A DNA stretch of 64,000 nt from the NCBI RefSeq assembly GCF_016756615.1, contig NZ_AP023262.1, positions 3,659,501 through 3,723,500 on the forward strand, in the 5' to 3' direction. A model generated the notes under the pieces. That model was not told the origin of the DNA and did not search any database. It saw nothing but the letters and a program-made list of their open reading frames with translations. Shown one piece after another: positions 36,301-47,076 of the stretch. Both the position numbers and the translations under genes were made by a program. The first letter of the stretch is position 1, and every line of letters starts with the position of its first letter. Source of the stretch: Mesorhizobium sp. L-8-3. Its GTDB lineage: Bacteria > Pseudomonadota > Alphaproteobacteria > Rhizobiales > Rhizobiaceae.

Positions 36301-37605
36301 ATGGCTGGTGGACACTCGACCTACAAGCCGACAAGCGGCATCGGCCGCTGGGTCGACGAACGCATGCCGCTGCCGCGGCTGATGTATGATTCCTTCGTCG
36401 CCTACCCGGTGCCGCGTAACCTGAATTACGCCTATACCTTCGGCGGCATCCTTTCGATCATGCTGGTGGCGCAGATCCTCACCGGTGTCGTGCTGGCCAT
36501 GCACTATGCCGCAAACACGGGCCTCGCCTTCCAGTCGGTCGAGAAGATCATGCGCGACGTGAATTCGGGCTGGCTTCTGCGCTACCTGCATTCCAACGGC
36601 GCGTCCTTCTTCTTCATTGCCGTCTACATCCACATCTTCCGCGGGCTCTATTACGGTTCCTACAAGGCGCCGCGCGAGCTGCTGTGGATCCTGGGCTGCA
36701 TCATCTACCTGCTGATGATGGCGACCGGCTTCATGGGCTATGTGCTTCCCTGGGGCCAGATGAGCTTCTGGGGTGCAACCGTCATCACCGGGTTCTTCAC
36801 CGCGATCCCGCTGGTCGGCGACTGGATCCAGCAACTGCTGCTTGGCGGCTTCGCGGTCGATAATCCGACGCTCAACCGCTTCTTTGCGCTGCACTATCTG
36901 CTGCCCTTCATGATCGCCGGCGTCGTCGTCCTGCACGTCTGGGCGCTGCACGTCACCGGTCAGACCAACCCGACCGGCATCGAGGTCAAGGCAAAGACCG
37001 ACACGGTTCCGTTCACGCCGCATGCCACCGCCAAGGACGCCTTTGCGATGGTCGTGTTCCTCGCCGTGTTCGCCTACTTCGTCTTCTATATGCCGAACTA
37101 TCTCGGCCACCCCGACAACTACATCGTTGCCGACCCGCTGAAGACGCCGGCCCATATCGTCCCCGAATGGTACTACCTGCCGTTCTACGCGATCCTGCGC
37201 GCCATCACCTTCAACATCGGCCCGATCGATTCCAAGCTGGGCGGCGTGCTGGCCATGTTCGGCTCCATCGCGGTGCTGTTCGTCGTGCCCTGGCTCGACA
37301 CATCGAAGGTCCGCTCTGCGGTCTACCGCCCCTGGTACAAGCTGTTCTTCTGGCTGTTCGCCGCCAACGCCATCTTCCTCGGCTGGCTCGGCTCGCGTCC
37401 GGCGGAAGGCGCCTATGTGATCATGGCCCAGGCTTCGACCCTCTACTATTTCGCCTTCTTCCTGGTGATCATGCCGGTCCTCGGCCTGATCGAAACCCCG
37501 CGCAGGCTGCCCAACTCGATCACCGAAGCGGTGCTTGCCAAGAAGGGGAACGGCGCAACGGCGCTTCCGAGCGGCGTGGCCGCCTCGCCGGAAACCAAAG
37601 GCTGA
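36301..37605 (+). CDS. petB: Cytochrome b of the bc1 complex
   Basis: A 434-residue membrane protein with eight helices. Haem ligands lie in helices B and D ([46 protein letters not shown]) and the quinol site in [15 protein letters not shown]. It pairs with the Rieske protein and cytochrome c1 to pump protons from ubiquinol oxidation. The C-terminal 20 residues are polar and cytosolic. Confidence 0.97.
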   Translation: MAGGHSTYKPTSGIGRWVDERMPLPRLMYDSFVAYPVPRNLNYAYTFGGILSIMLVAQILTGVVLAMHYAANTGLAFQSVEKIMRDVNSGWLLRYLHSNGASFFFIAVYIHIFRGLYYGSYKAPRELLWILGCIIYLLMMATGFMGYVLPWGQMSFWGATVITGFFTAIPLVGDWIQQLLLGGFAVDNPTLNRFFALHYLLPFMIAGVVVLHVWALHVTGQTNPTGIEVKAKTDTVPFTPHATAKDAFAMVVFLAVFAYFVFYMPNYLGHPDNYIVADPLKTPAHIVPEWYYLPFYAILRAITFNIGPIDSKLGGVLAMFGSIAVLFVVPWLDTSKVRSAVYRPWYKLFFWLFAANAIFLGWLGSRPAEGAYVIMAQASTLYYFAFFLVIMPVLGLIETPRRLPNSITEAVLAKKGNGATALPSGVAASPETKG

Positions 37606-37636
37606 TCTGCCGAGAATCTTTGAGAGGATAGTTTTC

Positions 37637-38503
<867 letters not shown>

Positions 38504-38524
38504 GTTGGATCGCAGCGACTTTCC

Positions 38525-38548
38525 AAAGGGCGCCGGCGGCGCCCTTTT
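38525..38548 (+). terminator. Rho-independent terminator after petABC
   Basis: AAAGGGCGCC, loop GGC, GGCGCCCTTTT: a ten-pair stem, the last three pairs A-T, ending in four T. It lies 22 bases after the cytochrome c1 stop and 50 bases before apt. Confidence 0.8.
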
Positions 38549-38598
38549 CATTCGACTGCGAAACCGGCATGTATGTGCGGCAACGGGACCGTCCTGAC

Positions 38599-39144
38599 AT
38601 GAAATCTTCCCTCGAAGACACGCTGCTCACGTCGATCCGCACGATCCCGGACTATCCGAAGCCGGGAATCCTGTTCCGCGACATAACCACGCTGCTCGGC
38701 GATGCGCGTGCTTTCCGCCGTGCAGTGGACGAACTCGTTCATCCATGGGCGGGCTCCAAGATCGACAAGATCGCAGGCATCGAGGCGCGCGGCTTCATCC
38801 TCGGAGGCGCGATCGCGCACCAGCTTTCGGCCGGCTTCATCCCGATCCGCAAGAAGGGCAAGCTGCCGCACGAGACCGTGCGCGTCGCCTACAGCCTGGA
38901 ATACGGGCTGGACGAGATGGAGATGCACAAGGATGCAGTGAAGCCGGGCGAACGGGTGATCCTGGTCGACGACCTGATCGCGACCGGCGGCACGGCCGAA
39001 GGGGCGGCGAAGCTGCTGCGGCATATGGGTGCGGAGATCGTCAGCGCCTGTTTCGTCATCGACCTGCCCGATCTCGGCGGCCGTGCCAGGCTCGAGGCGC
39101 TCGGCGTTCCCGTCCGCACCCTTGTCGCGTTCGAAGGGCATTGA
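38599..39144 (+). CDS. apt: Adenine phosphoribosyltransferase
   Basis: Purine salvage: makes AMP from adenine and PRPP. 181 residues, normal length. [20 protein letters not shown] at the N-terminus, the hood loop [10 protein letters not shown], and the PRPP site [16 protein letters not shown] are diagnostic. The start is ATG 38599 with a weak GGGAC upstream. It abuts the opposing sigma-factor gene with no gap: its TGA is followed directly by that gene's stop. Confidence 0.95.
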   Translation: MKSSLEDTLLTSIRTIPDYPKPGILFRDITTLLGDARAFRRAVDELVHPWAGSKIDKIAGIEARGFILGGAIAHQLSAGFIPIRKKGKLPHETVRVAYSLEYGLDEMEMHKDAVKPGERVILVDDLIATGGTAEGAAKLLRHMGAEIVSACFVIDLPDLGGRARLEALGVPVRTLVAFEGH

Positions 39145-40380
39145 TCACTTCATGACCGTCTCGGCGCGCCTCCGCAGGAAGGCGCGCATGGCTGCGTCGT
39201 CGCAAAGGCCGATCGCACGTTGATAGGCCTCGCCGGCCATCGTGGTGTGGCCAAGCCGGGCGTGAAGATGCGCAGCCAGCGCCCAATAGGGCTGGTAGCT
39301 CCTGGTCGCCTGGATATCGATCTGTTCGAGCAAGGCGAGGCCAGCCGGAGCGCCACGCGCCTCGGCGATGGCCGCGGCGCGGCCGACCTGCGCGCCGAGG
39401 GTCGGCGCGAGCAGCACCAGTCCCTCATAGAGCAGCGCCACGGCTTCCCAGTCGGTGCTGCCGGTAACGGCACGCCGGGCATGCGCCGACTGGATCGCCG
39501 CTTCGAGCTGGAAGCGACCGATGCGCCCGGCCTCGGCAGCGTAAGCGAGTTCGTGCTCGGCTTCCTCGCAGAGCGCAGGGGACCACAGACTGCAATCCTG
39601 TTCGGAGAGCGGCACGAAGGCTCCGTCGGTCCCGCGCCGCGCGGCGCGCCGGGCCTCGCAATGGAGCATCAGCGCGAGCAGGCCGCGTGCTTCCGGCTCG
39701 TCCGGCAACAGGCTGACGACCAGCCGTCCGAGATGCAGCGCCTCCTCGGGCAGGCCGCTGCGGCGCGGATCGTCGCCCGCGACGTCGTCCCAGCCGCTGC
39801 CATAGGCCGCGTAGATCGCCTCCAGCACGGCGTCGAGGCGCGGCGCGAGCTCGTCCGGGGCCGGAACCTCGAAGGGGATGCCCGCGCCGCGGATCCGGTT
39901 CTTGGCCCGGCTCAGACGGCGCGCCATCGCCGCCGGGCTCACGCAGAAGGCGGAGGCGATCCGCGTGGCGTCGAGCCGCAGGATCGTCTGCAGCATCAGG
40001 GGCGTGCGCAATGCCGCATCGATCTCGGGATGCGCCGAGATGAAGAGCAGCTTCAGCCGCTCGTCGCCCAGACCATCCGGCCCGGCGCTGCGTTCGCTCG
40101 CTTCTTCCGCCGCGGCGATCAATGCCGGCACTGACTGCCGGTGGACTTGACGGCGGCGCGCAGCGTCGATCAGCCGTCGCCGTGCCGCCACCAGCAGCCA
40201 GGCCTCGGGTTTGTCGGGCACGCCGGAGCGCGGCCAGGTCGACAGGGCCGCGCCGAAGGCGTCGGACAGAGCGTCCTCGGCCGCGGCGATGTCGCGCGAA
40301 CGTGCGGCGAGGAAGGCGAGCAGGCGGCCATAGGATTCACGTGCCGCCCGCTCGACCCTTGCCAGGGCTTCATCGACCAC
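39145..40380 (-). CDS. ECF RNA polymerase sigma factor with C-terminal TPR-like extension (ECF42 type)
   Basis: A 411-residue sigma factor. Region 2 (RLLAFLAARSRDIAAAEDAL, AFGAALSTWPRSGVPDKPEAW) and region 4 (LRLDATRIASAFCVSPAAMA) are followed by about 230 helical residues rich in Ala and Leu, a long extension found in this group in place of an anti-sigma partner. The YCII/DGPF gene starts upstream on the same strand, ten bases away. That pairing defines ECF42 in my knowledge; the target is usually the YCII gene itself. Confidence 0.88.
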   Translation of the reverse strand: MVDEALARVERAARESYGRLLAFLAARSRDIAAAEDALSDAFGAALSTWPRSGVPDKPEAWLLVAARRRLIDAARRRQVHRQSVPALIAAAEEASERSAGPDGLGDERLKLLFISAHPEIDAALRTPLMLQTILRLDATRIASAFCVSPAAMARRLSRAKNRIRGAGIPFEVPAPDELAPRLDAVLEAIYAAYGSGWDDVAGDDPRRSGLPEEALHLGRLVVSLLPDEPEARGLLALMLHCEARRAARRGTDGAFVPLSEQDCSLWSPALCEEAEHELAYAAEAGRIGRFQLEAAIQSAHARRAVTGSTDWEAVALLYEGLVLLAPTLGAQVGRAAAIAEARGAPAGLALLEQIDIQATRSYQPYWALAAHLHARLGHTTMAGEAYQRAIGLCDDAAMRAFLRRRAETVMK

Positions 40381-40390
40381 GAGGCGGCCC

Positions 40391-40777
40391 TTAGCCGGCC
40401 GCTATCTCCGCCATCCGATCGTGGTCCGTCTGCGGGAGATTGGGGCGGACTTCGACGCCGCCCTCCGGTCCGGCCGGATAGCGCGCGGCCCATTTCAGCG
40501 CCGTGTCGATGTCGGGCACGTCGATGATGAAGAAGCCGCCGAGCTGTTCCTTGGTGTCGGCGAACGGGCCGTCCTGGACACGGTGGGCGCCTTCCCTGGG
40601 GCGCAGGCTGGTCGCGGTGGCAGGTGGCTGCAGGCCGGCGCCGGCGACAACGATCCCGGCGTCCTGCAGCGCCTTCATATAAGGCACGAAGCTCGCCCAG
40701 AATGCCTCGCGTTTCTTGGGGTCCGCCCGCGCGGCAAATTCGTCGGCACTCTGATAGAAGAGAAGCGTGTAATGCAT
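40391..40777 (-). CDS. YCII/DGPF domain protein, ECF partner
   Basis: A 128-residue YCII-related protein. The diagnostic QDGPFADTKEQLGGFFIIDV lies in the middle, with the N-terminal MHYTLLFYQSADEF. Its function is unknown; YCII folds can act as small hydrolases or carriers. The start at 40777 follows AAAGGACAGGACG. It is directly upstream of the sigma-factor gene and co-oriented, so it is probably both operon partner and target. Confidence 0.87.
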   Translation of the reverse strand: MHYTLLFYQSADEFAARADPKKREAFWASFVPYMKALQDAGIVVAGAGLQPPATATSLRPREGAHRVQDGPFADTKEQLGGFFIIDVPDIDTALKWAARYPAGPEGGVEVRPNLPQTDHDRMAEIAAG

Positions 40778-40915
40778 CGTCCTGTCCTTTCGGTAACGAG
40801 CGCGTCGTCGTCGCTCGGCCCAATGACGGGGATGCGGGCCGCAATCGGACACCGGCCTCGATTTTTTTGCTTCGCCGCCTGCCGATATCAGGCAGGCGCA
40901 TCGTATCTCGTAAGG

Positions 40916-41389
40916 TCAGCCCGTCTTCACAAGTATCGCGCTCGTGAACTCGATCACCTTGTCGCCGCGCGTATCGAAAGCTTCGCACAAAATGGTGAGC
41001 ATGCGCCAGCCGGGGCGTGAAGCGATCGGCCGGTGGTCGATACCGGTGCGGGTGAAGGTGATCGTCTCGCCGGCAAAGACCGGCTTCAGCCATTTCAGCT
41101 CGCGGAAGCCGGGCGATGGGCCGAATTCCGGCCGCGGCCCCGGACCGGTCCAGGCGACCGGCACGGTATCCTGGCGCAGCTTCAGATTATACTTCATCCA
41201 GGTTGCGGCCGTGTGCCAGCCCGACGCGCAGAGCGCACCGAACACGCTTCTCCTGGCGGCTTCCTCGTCGACGTGGAAGGGTTGCGGATCATATTTGCGG
41301 GCGAAGGCCTTGATCTCCTCGGCCTGGAATGTGTGGGAGCCGAGCGTCGTGGTGACGCCGATGCCGAAGAACTCGTCGAGCGCGCTCAT
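40916..41389 (-). CDS. MaoC family dehydratase, second of a pair
   Basis: A 157-residue hot-dog-fold hydratase. The catalytic strip is IKAFARKYDPQPFHVDEEAA (Asp and His), followed by ASGWHTAATWMKY and the C-terminal FRELKWLKPVFAGETITFTR. It may hydrate a CoA ester. It overlaps the preceding MaoC gene by four bases (ATGA), so they are coupled and possibly form a heterodimer. Substrate unknown. Confidence 0.87.
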   Translation of the reverse strand: MSALDEFFGIGVTTTLGSHTFQAEEIKAFARKYDPQPFHVDEEAARRSVFGALCASGWHTAATWMKYNLKLRQDTVPVAWTGPGPRPEFGPSPGFRELKWLKPVFAGETITFTRTGIDHRPIASRPGWRMLTILCEAFDTRGDKVIEFTSAILVKTG

Positions 41390-41847
41390 CGGACCGTCTC
41401 CCGTGCCAGGAACATTCCGGTGTTCTGCAATTCCATGACCACATCGCCGCGCTGGTTGATGAGCGCGCTCTGCACGGTCACAAAGCCGAGGCCGGGTTTC
41501 GACTTCGAGCCTCGCTTGGCAATGACCGTGCTGCGGCCGGTCAGCGTGTCTCCGGCCAGGACCGGCTTCTTCCAGCGCACATAATCCAGTCCCGGCGAGC
41601 CTTGCGACGTCGAGTCGAGCAGGAAGCCGTCGCACATCATGCGCATGAACATGCAGCATGTGTGCCACCCGGAGGCGGCAAGCCCACCGAGGATGCTGGC
41701 CTTGCCCGCTTCTTCATCGAGATGCATCGGCTGCGCATCGAACTCTCTGGCGAATTCGATGATCTCCTCCGCTGTGACCGTCTTCGCGCCGAGCTCTATC
41801 GTGCCGCCCTCCTCGAAGTCCTCCAAGGCCCATTTCTTCGCGGTCAT
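41386..41847 (-). CDS. MaoC family dehydratase, first of a pair
   Basis: A 153-residue hot-dog protein. IIEFAREFDAQPMHLDEEAG carries the Asp and His of the family; ASGWHTCCMFMRMMCDGF and LDYVRWKKPVLAGDTLTGRS follow. Its sequence resembles the next gene, so the pair arose by duplication. The 86 bases to corA hold no clear terminator. Confidence 0.88.
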   Translation of the reverse strand: MTAKKWALEDFEEGGTIELGAKTVTAEEIIEFAREFDAQPMHLDEEAGKASILGGLAASGWHTCCMFMRMMCDGFLLDSTSQGSPGLDYVRWKKPVLAGDTLTGRSTVIAKRGSKSKPGLGFVTVQSALINQRGDVVMELQNTGMFLARETVR

Positions 41848-41933
41848 GTCAGATCCTGTTCAAACTTGTACGAATACCATGTACAGCCCGCGCCGCCGAT
41901 GCAAGGCCGCTTTGTCGGCCGAGAGCGAGCATG

Positions 41934-42908
41934 CTACAGCCAGCCGCGCCGGCGGAAATACCAGAAGGGCAGCACGGCCGAGACCACCATCAGGCCGAGG
42001 GCCAGCGGATAGCCGATGTTCCATTTCAGCTCGGGCATGGCGTCAAAGTTCATGCCGTAGATCGAGGCGACCAGGGTCGGCGGCAGGAAGACGACGGCGG
42101 CCACGGACACGATCTTGATGATGGCGTTCTGCTCGATATTGATCATCCCGAGCGTGGCATCGAGCAGAAAGGTGATCTTCTGCGACAGGAAGGAGGAGTG
42201 GTCGGCGAGCGAGGCGACGTCGCGCGACAACGTCTTGACGCGGGCGCGGACATCCTTGCTGCTCTTGCTCTGGCCGGTGGCGTGGGCCATGAAGCTCGAC
42301 AGGCGTTGCAGCGTGGTCAGGCTGTCGCGCATGTTGGAGGTGAGCGATTCCTTGCGCCCGAGTTGTTTCAGCAGGAGCTGGAAGCTGCGATCGCGCTTCG
42401 AGGCCTTGGTCTCGGTCGGATTGAAGATATCCTTCGACAACGCTTCGACGTCGCGCGAGGCGCGCTCGAGCACGTCGGCCAGCCGATCCACGATCGCCTC
42501 CAGGAGCCCGATCAGGATGGTCTCGGCATTGGTGCAGCCGATCGAGGCCTTTTCGGCCCGCACCGGGAAGGTCTGGAAGGCACGGGGCTCATGATAGCGG
42601 ATGGTCACCAGCCGGTTGCCTGCCAGCACGAAGGTGACGGGCGAGATGATGGGCTCGTCGCCTTCGGTGGAGGCGGGCAGGGTCGCGGTCATGAAGTAAA
42701 CGCCGTCCTCGACGTAGAGACGGCTGGATATCTCGATCTCCTCCATCTCTTCGCGGGTCGGGATCTCGACGCCGATCCAGGCTTCGATGTCAGCTTCTTC
42801 TTCCTTGGTGGGGCTCACGAGATCGACCCAGACCACGGGGCTGCCGCCCGAGGAAAGGCCGTCGACCAGCCGCAGGCGATCCTGATCTATGACGAATGCC
42901 TTGATCAT
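41934..42908 (-). CDS. corA: CorA-type magnesium transporter
   Basis: A 324-residue Mg2+/Co2+ channel. The long cytosolic helical domain is followed by two membrane helices; the pore motif YGMNFDAMPE lies between them (GMN intact), and the protein ends in the basic YFRRRGWL. The start at 42908 follows AAGGGAGACC; the longer frame to 43067 is not supported. The 297 bases between its start and the DUF2892 gene hold the two divergent promoters, of which I can mark none with certainty. Confidence 0.94.
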   Translation of the reverse strand: MIKAFVIDQDRLRLVDGLSSGGSPVVWVDLVSPTKEEEADIEAWIGVEIPTREEMEEIEISSRLYVEDGVYFMTATLPASTEGDEPIISPVTFVLAGNRLVTIRYHEPRAFQTFPVRAEKASIGCTNAETILIGLLEAIVDRLADVLERASRDVEALSKDIFNPTETKASKRDRSFQLLLKQLGRKESLTSNMRDSLTTLQRLSSFMAHATGQSKSSKDVRARVKTLSRDVASLADHSSFLSQKITFLLDATLGMINIEQNAIIKIVSVAAVVFLPPTLVASIYGMNFDAMPELKWNIGYPLALGLMVVSAVLPFWYFRRRGWL

Positions 42909-43205
42909 TGAGCGGTCTCCCTTGCCTTCGACAAGAGGCGCGTCATAGGCGACGCCTGTTTCAGGATTGTGTCCGGCAAAGAAGTTCCGGCGGCCTGGAA
43001 GCTGCCGCTTAGACCCGGCCGCCGGAGGCGTCAAGCCTGCGGTTTCGGGCCCCCTTTGCGTCAGCAAATGTCAGGGATCTTTCACAAATGCGTGCGGTGG
43101 TCGCGCGGACACTTGTGTTTGGAAGGGCTCCACCCCATTTGCGCGTGGCGACGATCGATGGGGGGCGAATCGTAGCCGATTAAATGCCTTTGCCGGAGAA
43201 TACGC

Positions 43206-43409
43206 ATGTTTGAGCAAAATGTTGGACTGAGCGACCGGGCTATGCGGGCAGCCGCGGGCGCTGTTCTGTTGGCCATGATCTTCCTCGCACCCGAAGCGCC
43301 GTTGCGCTGGTTCGGGTTGATCGGTGTCGTCCCGCTGTTGACGGGCCTGTTCGGGGTGTGCCCGTTCTACAGGCTGTTCCACAAGACAACGCTGAACAAG
43401 CAGTCTTAG
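43206..43409 (+). CDS. DUF2892 small membrane protein (YgaP-like)
   Basis: A 67-residue protein with two membrane helices (AAAGAVLLAMIFLAPEAP and WFGLIGVVPLLTGLFGVCP) and a conserved Cys in FGVCPFYRLF, as in the membrane domain of YgaP. There is no rhodanese domain. It has a clear ribosome site (CCGGAGAATACGC) and a strong terminator after it, so it is a single-gene unit. Confidence 0.86.
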   Translation: MFEQNVGLSDRAMRAAAGAVLLAMIFLAPEAPLRWFGLIGVVPLLTGLFGVCPFYRLFHKTTLNKQS

Positions 43410-43436
43410 TCGCCTGCAGTCCGCAGGCCCTGCCAA

Positions 43437-43464
43437 GAAGCCGGCGCCGAGCCGGCTTTTTTTG
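43437..43464 (+). terminator. Rho-independent terminator after DUF2892 gene
   Basis: AAGAAGCCGGC, loop GCCGA, GCCGGCTTTTTTT: GCCGGC at 43441-43446 pairs with GCCGGC at 43452-43457, extended by A-T pairs, and ends in seven T. The region from 43465 to 43698 holds no gene that I can support. Confidence 0.9.
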
Positions 43465-43698
43465 TGCGCTGCTGCCATTCGGCGAACGTAGCAGCCTCAC
43501 GATTGTGCCCTCTCACTTGGATGAAGAGGTGGTCATTCCTGATCCGGAGCCAGGCGACCTTCCGAAGTCGTCAAGCCCGGCGGGGCGGGGGATCAACCGA
43601 CCATTGCCCGAGGCTCGCCGAATTCGGCGACGACACGGGGCCGGCCCAGGCGATCGAGGAAGCTGCGACGGCGAACGGCCAGCGATCGGAGACGCTGG

Positions 43699-44100
43699 TC
43701 AGGCCGCAGACATCGTGCCGGCCGCCAGCCTGCGGCCATGGTGCTCCAGCTTGGCCAGCAGTATCTCGACGCGCTGTTGAGACGATACGGCCTCCGCGGA
43801 GGCGGCGCGGAGTTCTCGAAGCAGGTCCGTCACCTCGTCGGACGACCGCTCCACCGGGCCGGAGCCTACCCCCGTCAGCAACCAGGAGGGACTGACGCCG
43901 AGAAGCCCCGCCATCATGGCAAGGCGGTTTGACCGCGGGTCTGCCCGGTCGCATTCCCACGCCTTCCAGCTTGCGGTCTGGACGCCGAGGCGCCTTGCGG
44001 CCTGGGCCATGGTCAGCCGCGCTGCCTCACGGGCGAGCGAGATGCGTCCGCCGAGGGTGTCATCCTGGGCGAAATCGGCGTCGTCTTTGCGGGCCATCAT
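43699..44100 (-). CDS. XRE-family HTH transcriptional regulator
   Basis: A 133-residue regulator. The helix-turn-helix is ISLAREAARLTMAQAARRLG followed by VQTASWKAWE (residues 20-52) and an SxxxLxxMAGLLGVSPSWLL helix. The tail is helical and charged. The start at 44100 follows AAGGAGAACCG; a Met 6 codons earlier lacks spacing. Target unknown; no phage or toxin gene is adjacent. Confidence 0.87.
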   Translation of the reverse strand: MMARKDDADFAQDDTLGGRISLAREAARLTMAQAARRLGVQTASWKAWECDRADPRSNRLAMMAGLLGVSPSWLLTGVGSGPVERSSDEVTDLLRELRAASAEAVSSQQRVEILLAKLEHHGRRLAAGTMSAA

Positions 44101-44869
44101 GGTCGGTTCTCCTTGCAACTAAAAATTGATCGTTCGGATTGGTGCGCTTGACATTGCGCATGGCACGCGCCGCCGGCAGGTACGCCGCATGTGATGGCCG
44201 ATCGGTGGGAGGCCATCATGCCGGCCTTGCCTTGAAGCATTCAGCGGGACGGCAACGGCCCGAATGCGAGGGGCCGGATCGAACCTGCCGGAAAGATTGG
44301 CGCAAACTGATCTTGCCATCTGGCTTATCGTATCCCGTCTAAATTTCTACATGTCTGACATAGGCTCATGAATACATAATACTCTTTGACGAAAATGCCT
44401 CGTGACGGGATTGGTATTGTAAGCCTCAGGTCGCCCTGCCGGCATCTTAATCAGCCATATCTGGCAGGGCAACCCGTGAGACTTGATTTCCGGCCTCGCC
44501 CGCACTCGACAACCTCGCCTTCCGCTCATGGCCGGTGCCGGTTCAGATTGAAAACGCGTCGGAAACATCGACGGCTTGCCGTCTGCACCGGGCCGGCGAA
44601 ACCACACCTGCGCCCGTTCCGAAGCCGGTCCGGCAGGGGTTGCTCGGACCCTTCGAGGCCGGGCGGCGGCACTCCAGAGTTGCAGGCGGGTGGACATCCG
44701 TTCATGCGTCGACTATACGCACACCCTCTTGCCGAATCGTCGTTTCGGCAATCCACGCGCAGCCCGACGCTGTATTCGCCTCCTCGCGGCCGCCCATCCG
44801 GCGGCCAGGATCCTGCAGGCGGCCAAATCTCGAGAAGGAGACGTGTCCTACCGACCGGTGGACTTTGGA
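44101..44869. other. Gene-free upstream region of proV-like operon
   Basis: About 770 bases with no supported gene. An AT-rich patch (44325-44430) around TACATAATACTC probably holds the promoter of the transport operon; TTGACG at 44386 is a possible -35 box, but the downstream -10 spacing is poor. GAGAAGGAG lies at 44832-44840, only two bases from GTG 44843, so no start there is compelling. No riboswitch structure was recognised. Confidence 0.5.
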
Positions 44870-46099
44870 ATGCTATTGGATACACAAAATCACCATACCG
44901 ACCTCTCAAGGGTCAAACTCAGCATACGGCACGTCTTCAAGATCTTCGGCCCGCATCCCGGCGTCGCGCTGGACATGGCAAGGGCGGGCAAAGCAAAGCC
45001 GGAAATCCATCGAACCACCGGCTGCGTGGTCGGCGTCGACGACGCCAGCTTCGATATCATGGACGGCGAGATCTTCGTGATCATGGGGCTGTCGGGATCG
45101 GGCAAATCGACGCTGCTGCGCCTCCTCAATCGACTGATCGAGCCTACCGCCGGCGTGATCGAGGTAGACGGGCGCGACATCACCAGGATGTCGAAGCGCG
45201 AACTGATCGAATTGCGCCGGCGCGACATGAGCATGGTCTTTCAGTCCTTCGCTCTTCTGCCGAACCGCAATGTGCTCAACAATGCCGCCTTCGGGCTCGA
45301 GGTGGCGGGCGTGGGCGAAGCGGAGCGCATGGCAAAGGCGCTCGCTGCTCTCGAAGCGGTCGGCCTGCGCTCCTATGCGCAAAGCAGACCCGAGCAACTG
45401 TCGGGCGGAATGAAGCAGCGCGTCGGGCTCGCCAGGGCGCTGGCGAGCGAGCCGACGATCCTGCTCATGGACGAAGCCTTTTCCGCGCTCGACCCGCTGA
45501 TCCGAACCGAAATGCAGGACGAACTGATGCGTCTGCAGGCCGAGCACAGCCGCACGATCATCTTTGTCAGTCATGATCTCGACGAGGCAATGCGCATCGG
45601 CGACCGCATCTGCATCATGCAGGACGGCAAGGTGGTGCAGGTCGGCACGCCTGACGAGATCGTGACCAACCCGGCCAACGACTACATACGCTCGTTCTTC
45701 CGCAATGTGGACGTCTCCCAGGTGTTCAAGGCGGGCGACATCGCCCACAAGACCCAGCTGACGATCGTGGACAGGCAGAGCGTCTCGATTGCAACCGCCC
45801 TCGAGCAATTGCGGCAATCCGATCGCGAAGTCGCCGTCGTCGTCGGCCGCGACCGCAAATATCGCGGCATGGTCAGCCAGGAGACGCTCGTCAGGAACGG
45901 CCAGCCCAAAGCAGCCGAGCCCTGTCGGGACGCCTTTCTTCCGGACGTGGTCCCCATTCCCGCCGGCGAACCCCTGTCGAACGTGCTGGGCCGCGTCGCA
46001 GAAAGCCGATGGCCTCTTCCGGTCATCGACGACGACAATCGATATCTCGGCTCCATCAGCAAGTCGTCGCTCCTGGAAACGCTCGACCGCGCGAGTTGA
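44870..46099 (+). CDS. proV: Glycine betaine/L-proline ABC transporter ATP-binding protein
   Basis: A 409-residue ATPase of the ProV/OpuAA type, powers uptake of osmoprotectant or choline. [14 protein letters not shown] and [13 protein letters not shown] are the family N-terminus. Walker [10 protein letters not shown] (about 75-83), [16 protein letters not shown], signature LSGGMKQR, Walker [16 protein letters not shown] and the switch His in FVSHDLDEA follow. The C-terminal about 115 residues are a CBS pair, the usual ionic-strength sensor. The start could be GTG 44843 or 44858 instead. First gene of proV-proW-proX. Confidence 0.93.
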   Translation: MLLDTQNHHTDLSRVKLSIRHVFKIFGPHPGVALDMARAGKAKPEIHRTTGCVVGVDDASFDIMDGEIFVIMGLSGSGKSTLLRLLNRLIEPTAGVIEVDGRDITRMSKRELIELRRRDMSMVFQSFALLPNRNVLNNAAFGLEVAGVGEAERMAKALAALEAVGLRSYAQSRPEQLSGGMKQRVGLARALASEPTILLMDEAFSALDPLIRTEMQDELMRLQAEHSRTIIFVSHDLDEAMRIGDRICIMQDGKVVQVGTPDEIVTNPANDYIRSFFRNVDVSQVFKAGDIAHKTQLTIVDRQSVSIATALEQLRQSDREVAVVVGRDRKYRGMVSQETLVRNGQPKAAEPCRDAFLPDVVPIPAGEPLSNVLGRVAESRWPLPVIDDDNRYLGSISKSSLLETLDRAS

Positions 46100-46122
46100 G
46101 CCGGCACCGAACGGAAGAAATC

Positions 46123-47049
46123 ATGGATTTCGATCTCAGCATCGGCCACGGAGCCGATATCGCCGTCGACTATATCCTCGACAATTACATGCCGGCGCTC
46201 GATGCGATCGCGACGGCGATCGGCTTCGTTACGGGCGGCATACAGAATCTCTTGGTTTCGGTTCCTCCCGTTGCGGGCATAGCCGTTCTGACTCTGCTCG
46301 CCCTCTGGCGCGTCGGCTGGAAGTTCGCGCTGTTCACGCTCCTTTCGTTCTGGCTCATCCGCCATATGGGACTGTGGACCGCGACGATGGAGACGCTGTC
46401 ACTGGTGCTTGCGGCGACGGCGATTGCGGTGGTGATCGGCATTCCGACCGGGATAGCGATGGCGCGCAGCGCGCCGGTTGCCTCCGCAGTGCGGCCCGTG
46501 CTTGACCTGATGCAGACCATGCCGGCTTTCGTCTATCTCATCCCGGCTGCGATGTTCTTCGGATTGGGGGCGGTGCCCGGCACGATCGCGACGGTGATCT
46601 TCGCCATGCCGCCGGTGGTCAGACTGACCAATCTGGGCATCCGCCAGGTCCACTCCGAGTTCGTCGAGGCGGGCCTGGCGTTCGGCTGCACCTCGCGACA
46701 GCTGCTCTTCAAGGTGCAACTGCCCAACGCCATGCCCTCGATCATGGCCGGCATCAACCAGACCATCATGCTGTCGCTGTCGATGGTCGTCATCGCGTCG
46801 ATGATCGGTGCAGGCGGGCTCGGCAACACCGTCCTCACCGGCATCCAGCGCCTCGATGTCGGGACCGGCTTCGAGGGCGGGCTGGCGGTCGTCGTGCTCG
46901 CCGTGGTCCTCGACCGGATCACCCAGAGCCTCGGCAAGGGCAGGGCGCGTTTCCCAGGCTTCCTTGCGCTGCGCAAGGCAGGCGGACATTCGGGCACGGC
47001 TTCGCTCGAACGTTCCGATGCGGCAAGCGGCGGGGCACCCTCCGCTTGA
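46123..47049 (+). CDS. proW: Glycine betaine/L-proline ABC transporter permease
   Basis: A 308-residue membrane permease. Helices include PPVAGIAVLTLLALWRVGW and AATAIAVVIGIPTGIAMARS; the ATPase contact loop is EAGLAFGCTSRQLLFKVQLP (EAA motif). The gene lies 23 bases after proV and 27 before proX. The C-terminal 45 residues are polar and cytosolic. Confidence 0.93.
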   Translation: MDFDLSIGHGADIAVDYILDNYMPALDAIATAIGFVTGGIQNLLVSVPPVAGIAVLTLLALWRVGWKFALFTLLSFWLIRHMGLWTATMETLSLVLAATAIAVVIGIPTGIAMARSAPVASAVRPVLDLMQTMPAFVYLIPAAMFFGLGAVPGTIATVIFAMPPVVRLTNLGIRQVHSEFVEAGLAFGCTSRQLLFKVQLPNAMPSIMAGINQTIMLSLSMVVIASMIGAGGLGNTVLTGIQRLDVGTGFEGGLAVVVLAVVLDRITQSLGKGRARFPGFLALRKAGGHSGTASLERSDAASGGAPSA

Positions 47050-47076
47050 ACTCCCTATCCACAAGAAGGAGACAAT

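Noticed and set aside
44386..45576. Long plus-strand frame overlapping proV
   Set aside because: Out of frame with the clear ATPase motifs; a shadow frame.
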